Assembly (NCBI RefSeq): GCF_900102495.1
Contig: NZ_FMVQ01000007.1
Coordinates: forward strand, 1 to 64,000
Direction of reading: 5' to 3'
Length of the DNA: 64,000 bases
From: Nitrosospira sp. Nl5
Lineage (GTDB): Bacteria > Pseudomonadota > Gammaproteobacteria > Burkholderiales > Nitrosomonadaceae
Part shown: piece after piece, positions 49,631 through 59,505 of the stretch
Layout of the letters: every line of letters begins with the position of its first letter
Numbering within the stretch: the stretch's first letter is position 1
Notes under the pieces: model-generated
The model's input: only the letters and a program-made list of their open reading frames with translations
What the model was told of the DNA's origin: nothing
Databases searched by the model: none
Program-made: the position numbers and the translations under genes

Positions 49631-50850
49631 GAGGATTCATGCCTCTGTCCGCTTGCCTGCTGATCCGCTTTCGGTGGAGCGGGGGATTCGGCGGGCGCTT
49701 CTCCCGGCGCATGGGGTGATACGAGGGTACCAGGGCGAAGTTTGATAATATTATCGACGATCACTTTATCGCCAGGTTTCAATCCGTCAAGAATTACCCA
49801 GTCTTTGCCGATCCAGCGACCAGCTGTGACCGTGCGTATCGTCGCCTCGTTCTTTTCGTTGATGACATAGACATTTTTGCCAAGATCAGAGGTCTGCACC
49901 GCAACCTGGGGGACGAGGAAAACGCCGTCGCGTTGCCCCGTGGTGACGCGCGCACGCACGAATTGCCCTGGCAGCAAGCGCTGATCCGGATTATCGAATG
50001 TTGCGCGTAATTGCTGCGTGCCAAGCGTGGGGTCGATTTTACTGGCGGCAAAATTCAGTTCCCCTGCTTTTTCATACTCCGTGCCATCCGCCAATATCAA
50101 CGTTACCAGCTTTACCCTTTGCTCATTCAGGGGGCCGCCGATCTGCGCCAGTTCGTTATCGGAAAGGCTGAAGCGCACCCATATGGGTGATAGCTGGACA
50201 AGCGTCGTCAACAGGCTGTTATACGCTTCCACCAGTGCCCCTTCAGAGAACTGAAAGCGGCCTGATATGCCATTCACAGGCGCTGTTACGGTGGTATATG
50301 AAAGATTAAGCTCGGCGTCGCGTACCCGAACTTCAGCCTGCTGCAGCGCCGCCGTGGCGATCGCATTATCAGAGGCGGCATTGTCGTATTCCCGTTGACT
50401 GATAGCTTGCGTGTCGAGCAGATCGCGCAAGCGGTTTTCCTCGCGCTCCGTCTGTACGATGCGGGCTTTCTGCTCGGCGAGCTGTGCCTTTGCTTGGGCG
50501 AGGGCATTCTGATAGGGCACGGGGTCGATCAGAAACATGGGCTGCCCTGCTTTTACCGCGGCCCCCTCATCGTACAGGCGTCTGAGCAAAATACCGCCCA
50601 CCCTGGGCCGTATTTCGACCTCCTTGGCGCCTTCGGTTTGCGCAACCGCTTCGGCACTAATCGGCACGCTGGTCGGTTTTACTTCGATTATGCTGACGGG
50701 AAGAGCCATGCCGCCGGGGGGCTGATCCGGCGCTTGGTCGTTTTTGCCACACGCGCCCAATACAGCGCTTATAATCAGTGCAATAGTTGCTTTCGAATAG
50801 ATAATCGCGGATAAATCCCGAAGTTTGTTTTTATATCTGGCAACTGCCAT
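49627..50850 (-). CDS. RND efflux periplasmic adaptor lipoprotein, MFP2
   Basis: The first gene of the pump array. The 407-residue product has a basic N-terminus, a hydrophobic segment ending LGAC (lipobox), a lipoyl domain (EVEIRPRVGGILLRRLYDEG and TVTAPVNGISGRFQFSEG), a coiled-coil hairpin, a beta-barrel (RFSLSDNELAQIGG) and a Pro/Ala-rich C-terminal tail. It is AcrA/MexA-like. An AcrR-type operator lies just upstream, so a TetR repressor probably controls the whole five-gene array. Confidence 0.93.
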   Translation of the reverse strand: MAVARYKNKLRDLSAIIYSKATIALIISAVLGACGKNDQAPDQPPGGMALPVSIIEVKPTSVPISAEAVAQTEGAKEVEIRPRVGGILLRRLYDEGAAVKAGQPMFLIDPVPYQNALAQAKAQLAEQKARIVQTEREENRLRDLLDTQAISQREYDNAASDNAIATAALQQAEVRVRDAELNLSYTTVTAPVNGISGRFQFSEGALVEAYNSLLTTLVQLSPIWVRFSLSDNELAQIGGPLNEQRVKLVTLILADGTEYEKAGELNFAASKIDPTLGTQQLRATFDNPDQRLLPGQFVRARVTTGQRDGVFLVPQVAVQTSDLGKNVYVINEKNEATIRTVTAGRWIGKDWVILDGLKPGDKVIVDNIIKLRPGTLVSPHAPGEAPAESPAPPKADQQASGQRHESS

Positions 50851-50897
50851 TTTTTAACTCCAATACCGGTAAGCAAAACAGCTCTGGACGAAAGAAC

Positions 50898-50923
50898 TTG
50901 CATACATTCTTGTATGTATGTAA
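50898..50923. promoter_or_regulatory. AcrR-like operator in the MFP2/TetR spacer
   Basis: CATACAT (50901-50907) and ATGTATG (50914-50920) flank six bases, with TT and AA extending the symmetry. The E. coli AcrR site has the same ACATACAT and ATGTATGT halves. Its position between the divergent pump array and the tetR gene supports repression of both. Confidence 0.7.
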
Positions 50924-50975
50924 ATTATATACAAAAGATGATCGATGTAAATAGCGGATAAGGACTATTTAAACG

Positions 50976-51593
50976 GTGGTTCGAAAAACTAAAGAAAATG
51001 CGGAGTTAACCCGGCAACGTCTTATCGAAGCGGCACGCCAGGTTTTTCTGACGCGAGGCGTCAGCCGCACTACGATGGAACATATTGCCTGTCAGGCCGG
51101 TGTCACGCGTGGCGCAATTTATTGGCATTTCAACAATAAAATCGATCTGTTTCAAGCGATGCGCGAACAGGTGTTCCTGTCATTGATTGATCGCATGGAC
51201 GATACTTTGCTGATTGAAGGTTCCGAAGACCCGCTGACATGTATCGAGAATTTCTTGTGCGGCACCATCCAGTTACTCACCGAGAGTATGGAGACCCGGC
51301 AGATTTACGAAATCATGATGATCAAGTGCGAATACGTAGACGAGTTCGCCGCCGTCCTGCAGCAAATTTTATTGAATTGCTCCGGCATTGAAGAAAAGCT
51401 GAAACTGGTTTATGAGCGTGCAAAAGCGCAAGAGCAGCTACATCTTTCCCACGAACCCTCTCAGTTAGCCACGGATACGCATCTATTCTTTATCGGCCTG
51501 CTGCATATGTGGGTGAAAGATACGGATGGCAACCGGTTTCGTTACCAGGCGATTAAATTGGTTAAAGCACATATGCGGCTTCGCCATCGCTAG
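50976..51593 (+). CDS. TetR/AcrR-family repressor of the RND array
   Basis: A 205-residue regulator. The N-terminal helix-turn-helix (TRQRLIEAARQVFLTRGVSR and IACQAGVTRGAIYWHFNNKI) is close to AcrR/TtgR. The C-terminal helical domain would bind drugs. The start is GTG, giving MVRKTKENAE, much like AcrR MARKTKQEA. It is divergent from MFP2 with an AcrR-like palindrome between. Ligand-dependent derepression of the pumps is inferred from the family. Confidence 0.92.
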   Translation: MVRKTKENAELTRQRLIEAARQVFLTRGVSRTTMEHIACQAGVTRGAIYWHFNNKIDLFQAMREQVFLSLIDRMDDTLLIEGSEDPLTCIENFLCGTIQLLTESMETRQIYEIMMIKCEYVDEFAAVLQQILLNCSGIEEKLKLVYERAKAQEQLHLSHEPSQLATDTHLFFIGLLHMWVKDTDGNRFRYQAIKLVKAHMRLRHR

Positions 51594-52030
51594 CCTCATG
51601 GCGGACTTAAAGAATCGGGGAAAGAAACGAGGGCGACGCGGATTTTGAAGAAAACGCATATTCTTCCTCCTGGCGTCCAGGACCGAACGCCTCGAGATAT
51701 GAACGCGCAGCTCTTTTGCAGCTGATTCTCCTCCAAGTCCGACAGTTGTCGGCCGGCTCTTCAATTCAAATCATCATTCAAGTTTGCGTTCGTTGATTTG
51801 CCCGACGGCGATACTTGCAACTTCGCGCTTGCTTCGCGGCATAAATCGCGGTGATAGCAATACTCATTGCGTTTTCGATTACTTGAAAACCCGTTGCTTG
51901 CCCCCTTTTTATAGTTGACTAAATCGATCAAGTATCTTATAGTTGACCAAATCAGTCGTGTATTAACTGTCTGGTCTTTATTTTAATATCTCTATTCCAT
52001 TGAAACTACGAGAGTGAAGAGGAGTTTATC
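51594..52030 (+). other. 437-bp spacer between tetR and the SUF operon
   Basis: The left 300 bp hold no gene I can support; a CCGAC-AGTT-GTCGG hairpin lies near 51739-51752. The right part contains the IscR-controlled promoter (51911-51963) and the iscR leader. Confidence 0.6.
51911..51963 (+). promoter_or_regulatory. iscR2-suf promoter with tandem IscR type 1 sites
   Basis: Two 25-bp sites at 51911-51935 (ATAGTTGACT...TCAAGTAT) and 51939-51963 (ATAGTTGACC...GTCGTGTAT) each match the E. coli IscR type 1 consensus at about 23 positions. They are 28 bp apart. TTGACT (51915-51920) and TATAGT (51938-51943) form a promoter with a 17-bp spacer, so one site covers the -35 and the other starts in the -10. 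Confidence 0.85.
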
Positions 52031-52534
52031 ATGAGGTTAACCACCAAAGGACGATTTGCAGTAACGGCGCTGTTGGATCTTGCGATGCAGCGCAGCCCTC
52101 ACCCCGTGACGCTTGCCGAGATTAGCCGGCGTCAGCAAATCTCGCTATCTTATCTTGAACAACTATTCGCAAAGCTGCGCCAGCGCTCGCTTGTGGACAG
52201 CGTACGCGGGCCGGGAGGCGGTTATTGCCTTGCCAAGGATATGGCGCAAGTGTCGATTGCCGAGATTATCCTTGCGGTTGATGAACCGATCGACTCAACG
52301 CAATGCAGTGGAAAGGAAAATTGCAACAACGACAAAAAATGCATGACTCACGACTTGTGGGTAAAGCTGAATGATCTTATTTTCGATCACCTTGGCGCCA
52401 TAACGCTGAAACAGCTGGTTGACGACCAGAAGGCAAGGCAAAGCGGCGTAGTGCAGATGCTGGATATGCGGAAGGTCATGCCCGAACTTGAACGTGTCAT
52501 GCCCGAACGTGAACACCGTGCAGTTTCGGCCTGA
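52031..52534 (+). CDS. iscR: Fe-S cluster regulator IscR (copy 2), SUF-linked
   Basis: A 167-residue paralogue of the protein at 21289. It is about 70% identical by eye in the first 110 residues, with the same DNA-binding helices and ligands Cys92, Cys98, Cys104 and His107 (QCSGKENCNNDKKCMTHDLW). The C-terminal 40 residues differ. A GAGGAG ribosome binding site precedes the ATG. It opens the SUF operon. Because both copies keep all ligands and both promoters carry type 1 sites, cross-regulation is likely. Confidence 0.96.
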   Translation: MRLTTKGRFAVTALLDLAMQRSPHPVTLAEISRRQQISLSYLEQLFAKLRQRSLVDSVRGPGGGYCLAKDMAQVSIAEIILAVDEPIDSTQCSGKENCNNDKKCMTHDLWVKLNDLIFDHLGAITLKQLVDDQKARQSGVVQMLDMRKVMPELERVMPEREHRAVSA

Positions 52535-52610
52535 TCGACCCAGTAATTGATACAGATTGCCCACGCTTATTTCGATCACTCCAAGTGTAAATCGTAACAG
52601 GAGAACAGTG

Positions 52611-52952
52611 ATGGCGATAACATTAACCGAAAATGCGGCAAAACAGATCCGGAAGCAGTTAGCGAAGCGCGGCAAGGGATTGGCCTTGCGCATCGGCGTG
52701 AAGAAGGTCGGTTGCTCTGGTTTTGCCTACACGTTCGATTACGCCGACGAAGTTCGAGCGGGCGATCAGATGTTCGTCTCCTATAACGCCAACGTGATAA
52801 CCGACGCCGGCAGCTTGCCGTTCCTCGATGGCTCACGCGTGGATTTTATCAGGGAAGGGCTCAACGAGTCCTTCAGGTTCGATAATCCTAACGTCGATAA
52901 CACATGCGGCTGTGGCGAAAGTTTTAGTCTGAAGGAACCAGCGAAGGTATAG
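52611..52952 (+). CDS. sufA: A-type Fe-S carrier SufA/IscA
   Basis: A 113-residue HesB/IscA-family carrier that takes clusters from the SufBCD scaffold to target enzymes. It starts [17 protein letters not shown] and has the three conserved cysteines: Cys35 (VGCSGF) and Cys99/Cys101 (TCGCGESF). The ATG at 52611 follows AGGAG; the in-frame extension upstream is rejected. It lies between iscR and sufB, the usual place of sufA. Confidence 0.92.
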   Translation: MAITLTENAAKQIRKQLAKRGKGLALRIGVKKVGCSGFAYTFDYADEVRAGDQMFVSYNANVITDAGSLPFLDGSRVDFIREGLNESFRFDNPNVDNTCGCGESFSLKEPAKV

Positions 52953-53077
52953 CTGGTCAAGGCAAAAAGGATAAAACGAGGTGTGAGGGTGGGGGTAGGA
53001 GAACGAAAGATGTAAAAGAATCTCGGGCAATGAGTTCAAGGTTCTTCTTCGACGTGAACGATACTGGAGTAAATCTA

Positions 53078-54514
53078 ATGAGCGCAGTATTACAAAATCT
53101 GGTCAACCAGCCTTATAAACACGGTTTCGTTACCGAGATCGAGTCTGATGTTGCGCCAAGAGGATTGAGTGAAGATACCATCCGGCTGATTTCGGCCAAG
53201 AAAAATGAACCTGGGTGGCTGCTTGAATTCCGGCTCAAGGCATATCAGCAATGGCTCAAGATGGAAGAACCGAAATGGCCGAACGTTAAATACCCGAAGA
53301 TTGATTTTCAGGCCATCAGTTATTACTCGGCGCCAAAGCCGAAGCAGAAGTTGAGCAGCATGGACGAAGTCGATCCCGAGCTGCTGCGTACCTTCGAGAA
53401 ACTTGGTGTGCCGATGCATGAACGGGCCGCCCTTGCGGGTGTCGCGGTCGATGTGATTTTTGACAGCGTCTCGGTGGCAACCACGTATAAGCAGAAGCTT
53501 GCCGAGGTCGGCATTACTTTCTGTTCGATTTCGGAGGCCGTCCAGATGCATCCCGACCTGGTGAGACAGTATCTTGGCACGGTGGTGCCGGTAGGCGACA
53601 ATTACTATGCCGCGCTCAACTCGGCGGTCTTCACCGACGGGACGTTCTGCTTCATTCCTAAAGGCGTCAAATGTCCCATGGATCTGTCAACTTACTTTCG
53701 CATCAATACCGAGGAATCGGGACAGTTCGAGCGCACTCTGATCATTGCCGAGGACGGAGCATCGGTCTCGTATCTCGAAGGCTGTACCGCGCCCAAGTTC
53801 GACACCAACCAATTGCATGCGGCGGTGGTCGAATTGATCGCGCTGGACAACGCCGACATCAAGTATTCGACAGTGCAGAACTGGTATGCAGGTGACGAAA
53901 ATGGCTTGGGCGGGATCTACAATTTTGTCACGAAGCGCGGCTTGGCCAAGGGCATTAATTCGCGTATTTCATGGACTCAGGTTGAAACCGGTTCGGCAAT
54001 CACCTGGAAATACCCATCCTGCGTGCTGCAGGGCGAAAACTCGGTCGGCGAATTCTATTCGGTGGCAGTCACCAACAATTACCAGCAGGCCGACACCGGT
54101 ACCAAGATGATCCACATCGGTAAAAATACGCGCAGCACTATCGTCAGCAAAGGTATCTCGGCCGGTCATTCCAATAACAGTTATCGAGGGCTGGTCAGAA
54201 TTGCCCCCACTGCCACCGGCGCGCGGAATTATTCGCAATGCGATTCCATGCTGATTGGCGACAAGTGCAGCGCCAGCACCTTTCCCTATATTCAGGTTCG
54301 TAACCAAGGCGCCAAAGTCGAGCATGAAGCGTCAACGTCAAAGATCGGCGAAGACCAGTTGTTCTACTTTGCGCAACGCGGCATTGACAGTGAGGAAGCG
54401 GTATCAATGATTATTAACGGATTCTGCAAGGACGTATTTCAACAGTTGCCGATGGAGTTCGCGGTCGAGGCGACCAAACTGCTGGGCTTCAAGCTCGAAG
54501 GGAGCGTCGGATGA
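53078..54514 (+). CDS. sufB: Fe-S assembly scaffold SufB
   Basis: The core scaffold subunit of SufBC2D. The 478-residue product contains [40 protein letters not shown] and the C-terminal [20 protein letters not shown] (beta-helix). The cysteines near CDSM and DKCSAS lie in the region linked to cluster assembly in E. coli. The ATG at 53078 has GGAG at 8 nt and gives a family-like N-terminus, better than the upstream ATG at 53030. It overlaps sufC by 4 bp. Confidence 0.97.
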   Translation: MSAVLQNLVNQPYKHGFVTEIESDVAPRGLSEDTIRLISAKKNEPGWLLEFRLKAYQQWLKMEEPKWPNVKYPKIDFQAISYYSAPKPKQKLSSMDEVDPELLRTFEKLGVPMHERAALAGVAVDVIFDSVSVATTYKQKLAEVGITFCSISEAVQMHPDLVRQYLGTVVPVGDNYYAALNSAVFTDGTFCFIPKGVKCPMDLSTYFRINTEESGQFERTLIIAEDGASVSYLEGCTAPKFDTNQLHAAVVELIALDNADIKYSTVQNWYAGDENGLGGIYNFVTKRGLAKGINSRISWTQVETGSAITWKYPSCVLQGENSVGEFYSVAVTNNYQQADTGTKMIHIGKNTRSTIVSKGISAGHSNNSYRGLVRIAPTATGARNYSQCDSMLIGDKCSASTFPYIQVRNQGAKVEHEASTSKIGEDQLFYFAQRGIDSEEAVSMIINGFCKDVFQQLPMEFAVEATKLLGFKLEGSVG

Positions 54515-55299
54515 TTTATCAGGACAGCAAGACGTTGCTTGACGTACACGGATTGCGAGCGAGCGTTAACGGCATCGAGATACTCAAAGGGATCAATCTG
54601 ACGGTCAGAAGCGGTGAAGTGCATGCAATCATGGGAACGAACGGCTCGGGTAAAAGCACGTTCGCCAAAGTGCTTGCGGGCCACAACGCTTATAAAGTGA
54701 CCGGGGGTTCAGTGACGTTCGAAGGCAACAACCTATTCGATCTCGAACCGGAGGAACGCGCACGTGCCGGCGTATTTCTCGCTTTTCAGTATCCGATCGA
54801 AATACCTGGTGTCGCAAACAGTCATTTTCTGCGTCTTGCTTACAATACCACGCAGGCGCAACGTGGCAAGGACGAGCTTGACCCGCTGGAGTTTGAAGAT
54901 TTTGTACGCGAAAAAATGAAATTGCTTGAAATGAATCCGGATTTTCTGGATCGAGGCGTCAACGAAGGTTTTTCCGGTGGAGAGAAGAAACGAAACGAGA
55001 TATTGCAGATGGCGCTGCTTGAGCCAAAACTGGCAATTCTCGATGAGACTGACTCCGGTCTTGATATCGATGCGCTCAGAATTGTAACAAAGGGCGTGAA
55101 CCAGCTTGCCACCAAGGACAATGCGATCATATTGGTGACGCACTATCAACGTCTGCTCAATTATATCGAGCCGGACTACGTGCACGTAATGGCAGGGGGC
55201 CGCATTATCAAGACCGGCGGCAAAGAACTCGCGCTCGATCTTGAAACGCGGGGCTACGATTGGGTCAGCATCGAGCAACGTGCTGCAGCCAGAGCATGA
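54511..55299 (+). CDS. sufC: Fe-S assembly ATPase SufC
   Basis: The ABC-type ATPase of SufBC2D. The 262-residue product has Walker [17 protein letters not shown], signature [14 protein letters not shown] (the SufC form of LSGGQ) and Walker [17 protein letters not shown]. It is cytoplasmic with no membrane domain. It overlaps both sufB and sufD by 4 bp, implying coupled translation of the complex. Confidence 0.97.
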   Translation: MIYQDSKTLLDVHGLRASVNGIEILKGINLTVRSGEVHAIMGTNGSGKSTFAKVLAGHNAYKVTGGSVTFEGNNLFDLEPEERARAGVFLAFQYPIEIPGVANSHFLRLAYNTTQAQRGKDELDPLEFEDFVREKMKLLEMNPDFLDRGVNEGFSGGEKKRNEILQMALLEPKLAILDETDSGLDIDALRIVTKGVNQLATKDNAIILVTHYQRLLNYIEPDYVHVMAGGRIIKTGGKELALDLETRGYDWVSIEQRAAARA

Positions 55300-56612
55300 G
55301 CGTGAGCATGGTGACCGGCGGCAGCTACCTCGAAAGCTTGCTTCAAGGGCAGCCGCAACTGCCATCAAGTCCATCGGCGTGGCTTAATCAGTTGCGGGCC
55401 GATGCGGTCGACCGTGTCGGTGCGCTGAAAGTGCCAACTACGCGTGACGAAGAATGGCGTTTCACCGATATTTCGCCGCTCGCCAAGCTGTCGTTCCAGC
55501 CGGTGCGCGCTGTATCATCCTTGCAAACCGCGGATGTCGAGCGTTTCTATCTGGAAGAAGCTGCAACTCGGCTCGTATTCGTCGACGGCGCGTATGCGCC
55601 GCAATTGTCCACGCAACCGGATGAAGCCACAGACTCAGGTCTCATAGTTTCAAATCTGTCGACAGCGCTGTCAGCGCATGCAACAGCGATAGAGCCGCAT
55701 CTCGGTCGTCATGCCGGGTTCCGGGATAATGTGTTCGCCGCGCTCAATACCGCATTCCTGCAGGATGGAGCGCTGATCATCGCGCCGCGCAATGCTGTCG
55801 CCGAGAAGCCGGTGCATCTGCTGTTTGTTGCGACGCAACGAGAGGCGGCAAGCCATCCGCGCTGTCTATTGATTGCGGAATCCGGTAGTGCGATAACGGT
55901 CGTCGAGGATTACGTTGCATTGCAGGAAGACGCTTATGTAACGAACGCGGTGACTGAAATCGCGCTAGCCGACAATGCACAGGTCAACCATATCCGGGTT
56001 CAGCGCGACAGTACGGAGGCGTTTCACATTGCAAACTGTGCAGTGTCGACGGGCCGTGCAAGTCGTTATCGATCGGTCAGTGTCGCGCTTGGCGCACGCA
56101 TTTCGCGCTATAACCTGAACACCCTGCTCGCGGCCGAGGAAGCCGAATGCGCAATTGACGGACTGGCATTGATCACCGGTCGCCAGCTCGCCGATACGCA
56201 TACCTGCATTGACCATGCAAAGCCCCATGGCATCAGCCGTCAGTCACATAAATGCATTGTCGACGGGGCCGCGCACGCGGTGTTTAACGGTAAGATCCTG
56301 GTGCGTCCGAATGCACAACGCACTGACTCGTCGCAATCGAGCCGCAATTTGCTGCTGAACGCCAAGGCGCGCGTCGATACCAAACCGCAACTGGAAATTT
56401 TCGCGGACGACGTGAAATGCGCACACGGAGCAACCGTTGGCCAACTCGACAATGATGAAGTATTTTATCTCAAGAGCCGAGGATTATCCGAAATCACGGC
56501 ACGCAATCTACTTACGTACGCGTTCGGCGCCGAAATTATCGACCGCATATCCGTTGCCTCACTCAAACACCGGCTTGAGCAGGCAGTGCTCGAGCAAACC
56601 CAGAGAAACTGA
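55296..56612 (+). CDS. sufD: Fe-S assembly protein SufD
   Basis: A SufB paralogue in the SufBC2D complex, needed for iron entry. The 438-residue product has the N-terminal helical part ([20 protein letters not shown]) and the beta-helix with the C-terminal block [20 protein letters not shown]. The His in that block is conserved in SufD. The ATG at 55296 overlaps the sufC stop (ATGA). Divergence from E. coli SufD is high outside these blocks, as is normal. Confidence 0.95.
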   Translation: MSVSMVTGGSYLESLLQGQPQLPSSPSAWLNQLRADAVDRVGALKVPTTRDEEWRFTDISPLAKLSFQPVRAVSSLQTADVERFYLEEAATRLVFVDGAYAPQLSTQPDEATDSGLIVSNLSTALSAHATAIEPHLGRHAGFRDNVFAALNTAFLQDGALIIAPRNAVAEKPVHLLFVATQREAASHPRCLLIAESGSAITVVEDYVALQEDAYVTNAVTEIALADNAQVNHIRVQRDSTEAFHIANCAVSTGRASRYRSVSVALGARISRYNLNTLLAAEEAECAIDGLALITGRQLADTHTCIDHAKPHGISRQSHKCIVDGAAHAVFNGKILVRPNAQRTDSSQSSRNLLLNAKARVDTKPQLEIFADDVKCAHGATVGQLDNDEVFYLKSRGLSEITARNLLTYAFGAEIIDRISVASLKHRLEQAVLEQTQRN

Positions 56613-56615
56613 ATC

Positions 56616-57875
56616 ATGAAGCTGATAGAGTCTGATTTGAAACCTCAATTCGCGCCGATGTTCGATGTCGAGCATATTCGTGCTGATTTCCCGATCCTCA
56701 AACTCCAGGTCAACGACAGGCCCCTGGTTTATCTTGATAATGCGGCGTCCAGCCAGATGCCGCAGCCGGTGATCGATCGTCTGGTGCGCTACCAGGCCAC
56801 GCAACATGCCAATATCAACCGTGGCGTGCATTATTTATCAGAAACGGCTACCGCCGAATACGAGGATTCGCGCCGCAAACTCCAGTACTTCATCAATGCG
56901 CGCGAAGATAGGGAAGTCATCTTCACCAGCGGCACTACAGATGCGATCAATCTGGTGATGCATGGTTATGGCCGCAAGTTCATCGGCGGGGGTGACGAAA
57001 TCATCCTTACCACGCTCGAGCATCATTCAAACATTGTGCCATGGCAGATGCTGGCGGAGGAGAAAGGCGCAAAGATCCGTGTCGTCCCCATCAACGACGC
57101 GGGCGAACTTCTTGTCGACGAGTATGAGAAGCTGTTTAATGAGCGCACGAAATTCGTCGGCGTGCTGCACGTATCGAACGCGTTGGGCACTGTCAACCCG
57201 ATCAAATCGATGATTGAGTTCGCGCATAAACGCGGAGTGCCGGTGCTTATTGATGGGGCGCAGGCGGTACCGCATATGAAAGTCGATGTGCAGGATCTCG
57301 ATTGCGATTTTTATGCTTTTTCGGGCCACAAGCTGTGCGGCCCGACAGGGATCGGCATCCTGTATGGCAAGGCTGAGCTGCTCGAACGCATGCAGCCATT
57401 CAAAGGCGGCGGGGATATGATTTTGTCGGTGACGTTTGAAAAAACGACCTACAATACCATCCCGCACAAATTCGAAGCCGGTACGCCTCCAATTGCGGCT
57501 GCCATCGGGCTCGGTGCCGCGGTTGATTATCTATTGGGGATCGGCATGGATGCAATCGCGGCGCATGAGCTTGATCTGCTCAACTATGCGACTGAGCAGA
57601 TACGCCATTTGCCGGGGGTGCGTATCATCGGCACCGCCCCAGTGAAGACCGCAGTGCTGTCGTTCGAGGTCAAAGGCGTCCATCCGCATGATATTGGCAC
57701 GCTTCTGAATCAGGAAGGGGTCGCGGTGCGTACTGGTCACCATTGCGTGCAGCCGGTGATGCTGCGTCTCAAGGTGCCGGCAACGACGCGCGCCTCATTT
57801 GCGTTTTACAACACGATGGCCGAAGTGGATACATTTATCACGGGCCTTCGCACAGTGCAGAAAGTTTTCACGTAA
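56616..57875 (+). CDS. sufS: Group II cysteine desulfurase SufS
   Basis: The PLP enzyme that donates sulfur to the SUF scaffold. The 419-residue product contains YLDNAASSQMPQPVID, VIFTSGTTDAINLV, LEHHSNIVPWQ, the PLP Lys in YAFSGHKLCGPTGIG, and the catalytic Cys in AVRTGHHCVQPVM (RxGHHCAQP type). It begins 4 bp after sufD and overlaps sufU by one base. The partner is the downstream SufU instead of SufE. Confidence 0.97.
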   Translation: MKLIESDLKPQFAPMFDVEHIRADFPILKLQVNDRPLVYLDNAASSQMPQPVIDRLVRYQATQHANINRGVHYLSETATAEYEDSRRKLQYFINAREDREVIFTSGTTDAINLVMHGYGRKFIGGGDEIILTTLEHHSNIVPWQMLAEEKGAKIRVVPINDAGELLVDEYEKLFNERTKFVGVLHVSNALGTVNPIKSMIEFAHKRGVPVLIDGAQAVPHMKVDVQDLDCDFYAFSGHKLCGPTGIGILYGKAELLERMQPFKGGGDMILSVTFEKTTYNTIPHKFEAGTPPIAAAIGLGAAVDYLLGIGMDAIAAHELDLLNYATEQIRHLPGVRIIGTAPVKTAVLSFEVKGVHPHDIGTLLNQEGVAVRTGHHCVQPVMLRLKVPATTRASFAFYNTMAEVDTFITGLRTVQKVFT

Positions 57876-58357
57876 TGAATACCAAGTCGCTCTATCAAGA
57901 GGTTATCCTCGATCACAATAAAAAGCCCCGCAATTACGGCACGCTCGACAAGGCAAGCCATCAAGCCGTCGGTCATAACCCGCTGTGCGGCGATCATCTC
58001 AATATCGCGCTAAATCTAGACCGGGATCTCATTGACAGCATTGCGTTTCACGGTGAGTCATGTGCGATCTGCAAGGCATCAGCCTCAATGATGACTACTG
58101 TCGTTAAAGGAAAGACGCGTAGCGATGCCGAAACGCTGATTCAGGAATTTCGCGATATGGCAATGGGCAAGCTTGACCTTGACAGTCCTCACCATCTTGG
58201 GCGGTTGACGGTATTTGCCGGAGTACGTGATCTTCCAACGCGTGTCAAATGTGCGATTCTGCCGTGGCACACGCTGCATGCGGCGCTCAATTCCGTCACC
58301 ACTACCTCGACGGAGGCTGCTGATGATCCAATGCACGCCACCATTGGCGATGCCTGA
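57875..58357 (+). CDS. sufU: Sulfur-transfer protein SufU (IscU-like)
   Basis: The zinc-dependent sulfur acceptor of SufS in SUF systems that lack SufE. The 160-residue product begins MNTKSLYQEVILDHNKKPRN. It has three conserved Cys in NPLCGDHL, GESCAICKAS and TRVKCAILPW, plus the long insert (SDAETLIQEFRDM) that separates SufU from IscU. The start at 57875 overlaps the sufS stop by one base; the longer in-frame ORF starting at 57743 would overlap sufS and is rejected. Confidence 0.94.
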   Translation: MNTKSLYQEVILDHNKKPRNYGTLDKASHQAVGHNPLCGDHLNIALNLDRDLIDSIAFHGESCAICKASASMMTTVVKGKTRSDAETLIQEFRDMAMGKLDLDSPHHLGRLTVFAGVRDLPTRVKCAILPWHTLHAALNSVTTTSTEAADDPMHATIGDA

Positions 58358-58373
58358 CTGATGGGAAGAGAAA

Positions 58374-58934
58374 ATGCCAAAAATTTCTGAAATAGAGGGT
58401 ACCCCGAATCGGAATGCGTTGAAATTCATCCTCAAGGAACCTTTGACTTGGGGTGTGACGCACTCCTATGATAATGCTGAGCAAGCGAAGGACGATCCAC
58501 TCGCCGCGGCGTTGTTTGACATCGATCATGTGACCAATGTATTTTATGTCGACCGCTGGATCACGATCACCCAGGACGGGGGGGCAGACTGGCAGGATCT
58601 GGCGCGCGAGGTCGCCGACCCGATCCGCGCCGCGCCTGGGGCGGGTGCCCAATCGGACGCCGCTGTGGCAGCGGCGAACACCGCCATCGCCGGGTTAAGT
58701 CCCGAGGATCAGCAGCGGCTCGACACCATCAACGCATTGCTCGACGAGGAGATACGGCCCTATCTGCAGAACGACGGCGGCGATCTCCATGTGCTCGGCC
58801 TCGAAGGTAACAAGCTCAGCGTGCACTACCAGGGTGCCTGCGGCACTTGTCCGAGCTCAATCTCGGGTACGCTCAGGGGTATCCAGAATATGCTGAGGTC
58901 GATAGAGCCGGATCTTGAGGTTGTCGCAATGTAG
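58374..58934 (+). CDS. Nfu-type Fe-S carrier (Nfu_N plus NifU C-terminal domain)
   Basis: The 186-residue product has an N-terminal Nfu_N domain (about 10-90; NALKFILKEPLTWGVTHSYD) and a C-terminal NifU-like domain (about 115-186) with the cluster-binding CGTC at 156-159 in YQGACGTCPSSISGTLRG. It ends the SUF operon 16 bp after sufU. This domain order is like mitochondrial Nfu1 and unlike E. coli NfuA, whose N-terminal domain is A-type. It probably delivers clusters made by SUF. Confidence 0.93.
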   Translation: MPKISEIEGTPNRNALKFILKEPLTWGVTHSYDNAEQAKDDPLAAALFDIDHVTNVFYVDRWITITQDGGADWQDLAREVADPIRAAPGAGAQSDAAVAAANTAIAGLSPEDQQRLDTINALLDEEIRPYLQNDGGDLHVLGLEGNKLSVHYQGACGTCPSSISGTLRGIQNMLRSIEPDLEVVAM

Positions 58935-58942
58935 TGATGCGG

Positions 58943-58968
58943 AACCTGACATTCGCCGAACGTCAGTT
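58943..58968 (+). terminator. Hairpin after the SUF operon
   Basis: AACCTGACATTCG and CGAACGTCAGTT pair with one bulge and one mismatch, 8 nt after the nfu stop. The T-run is weak, so termination is only likely. Confidence 0.35.
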
Positions 58969-59078
58969 GCGCAACGCGTTTCCCAGCTTATTGCACACCT
59001 TCAGGATGCAGTTCGGCAACCGGCGCGAAAACGCTGACTGATGCACGGTCAGCGGCCAGGTAAGCGGTATTGCGAATT

Positions 59079-59110
59079 GATGGGTTACGCTTCGCTTTAC
59101 CCATCCTACA
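59079..59110. repeat. REP-like palindrome, copy 2
   Basis: GATGGGT (59079-59085) pairs with ACCCATC (59099-59105) around an ACGCTTCGCT-containing loop, and CCTACA follows. Read on the other strand it aligns with 28706-28739. This is a common dispersed repeat type in proteobacteria. Confidence 0.6.
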
Positions 59111-59151
59111 TAAACGCCAAACCGCGGAATGATTGATAAGTCTATCCCCTT

Positions 59152-59505
59152 CTACTGAAACGTCTCCAGGTACTCCTTCAACACCACCGCGTTGTTGTGG
59201 TGGAGTTCTTTCGAGCCGAAGAGAAGCGTGGTGTTTCCGCGTCCAATTTTTGCCACGAGTTCCTTTACCGCCACGGTATTGCTCTTAAGCTCATCCAGGT
59301 ATCGGCGCCGGAATTCGGGCCACTTCCCCAGCTCATGTTGATACCAGTGCCGTAACGCATTCGATGGGGCGACTTCCTTGGCCCAGAACTCGACTTTAGC
59401 TTCGGCCTTCGAAAGGCCGCGCGGCCACAGACGATCGACAAGGATGCGTAACCCATCCGAGTCCTTGGGTGGGTCGTAGGCGCGTTTCAGTTCAAGCTTC
59501 ATCAT
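59152..59505 (-). CDS. DUF488 family protein
   Basis: A 117-residue protein with the DUF488 pattern KRAYDPPKDSDGLRILVDRL followed by WPRGLSKAEA, then WAKEVAPSNALRHWY, and LLFGSKELHHNNAVVLKEYL at the C-terminus. Members are small cytosolic proteins of unknown function, some found near stress genes. The E. coli relative YeaO is uncharacterised. It stands alone between two small repeats. Confidence 0.9.
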   Translation of the reverse strand: MMKLELKRAYDPPKDSDGLRILVDRLWPRGLSKAEAKVEFWAKEVAPSNALRHWYQHELGKWPEFRRRYLDELKSNTVAVKELVAKIGRGNTTLLFGSKELHHNNAVVLKEYLETFQ

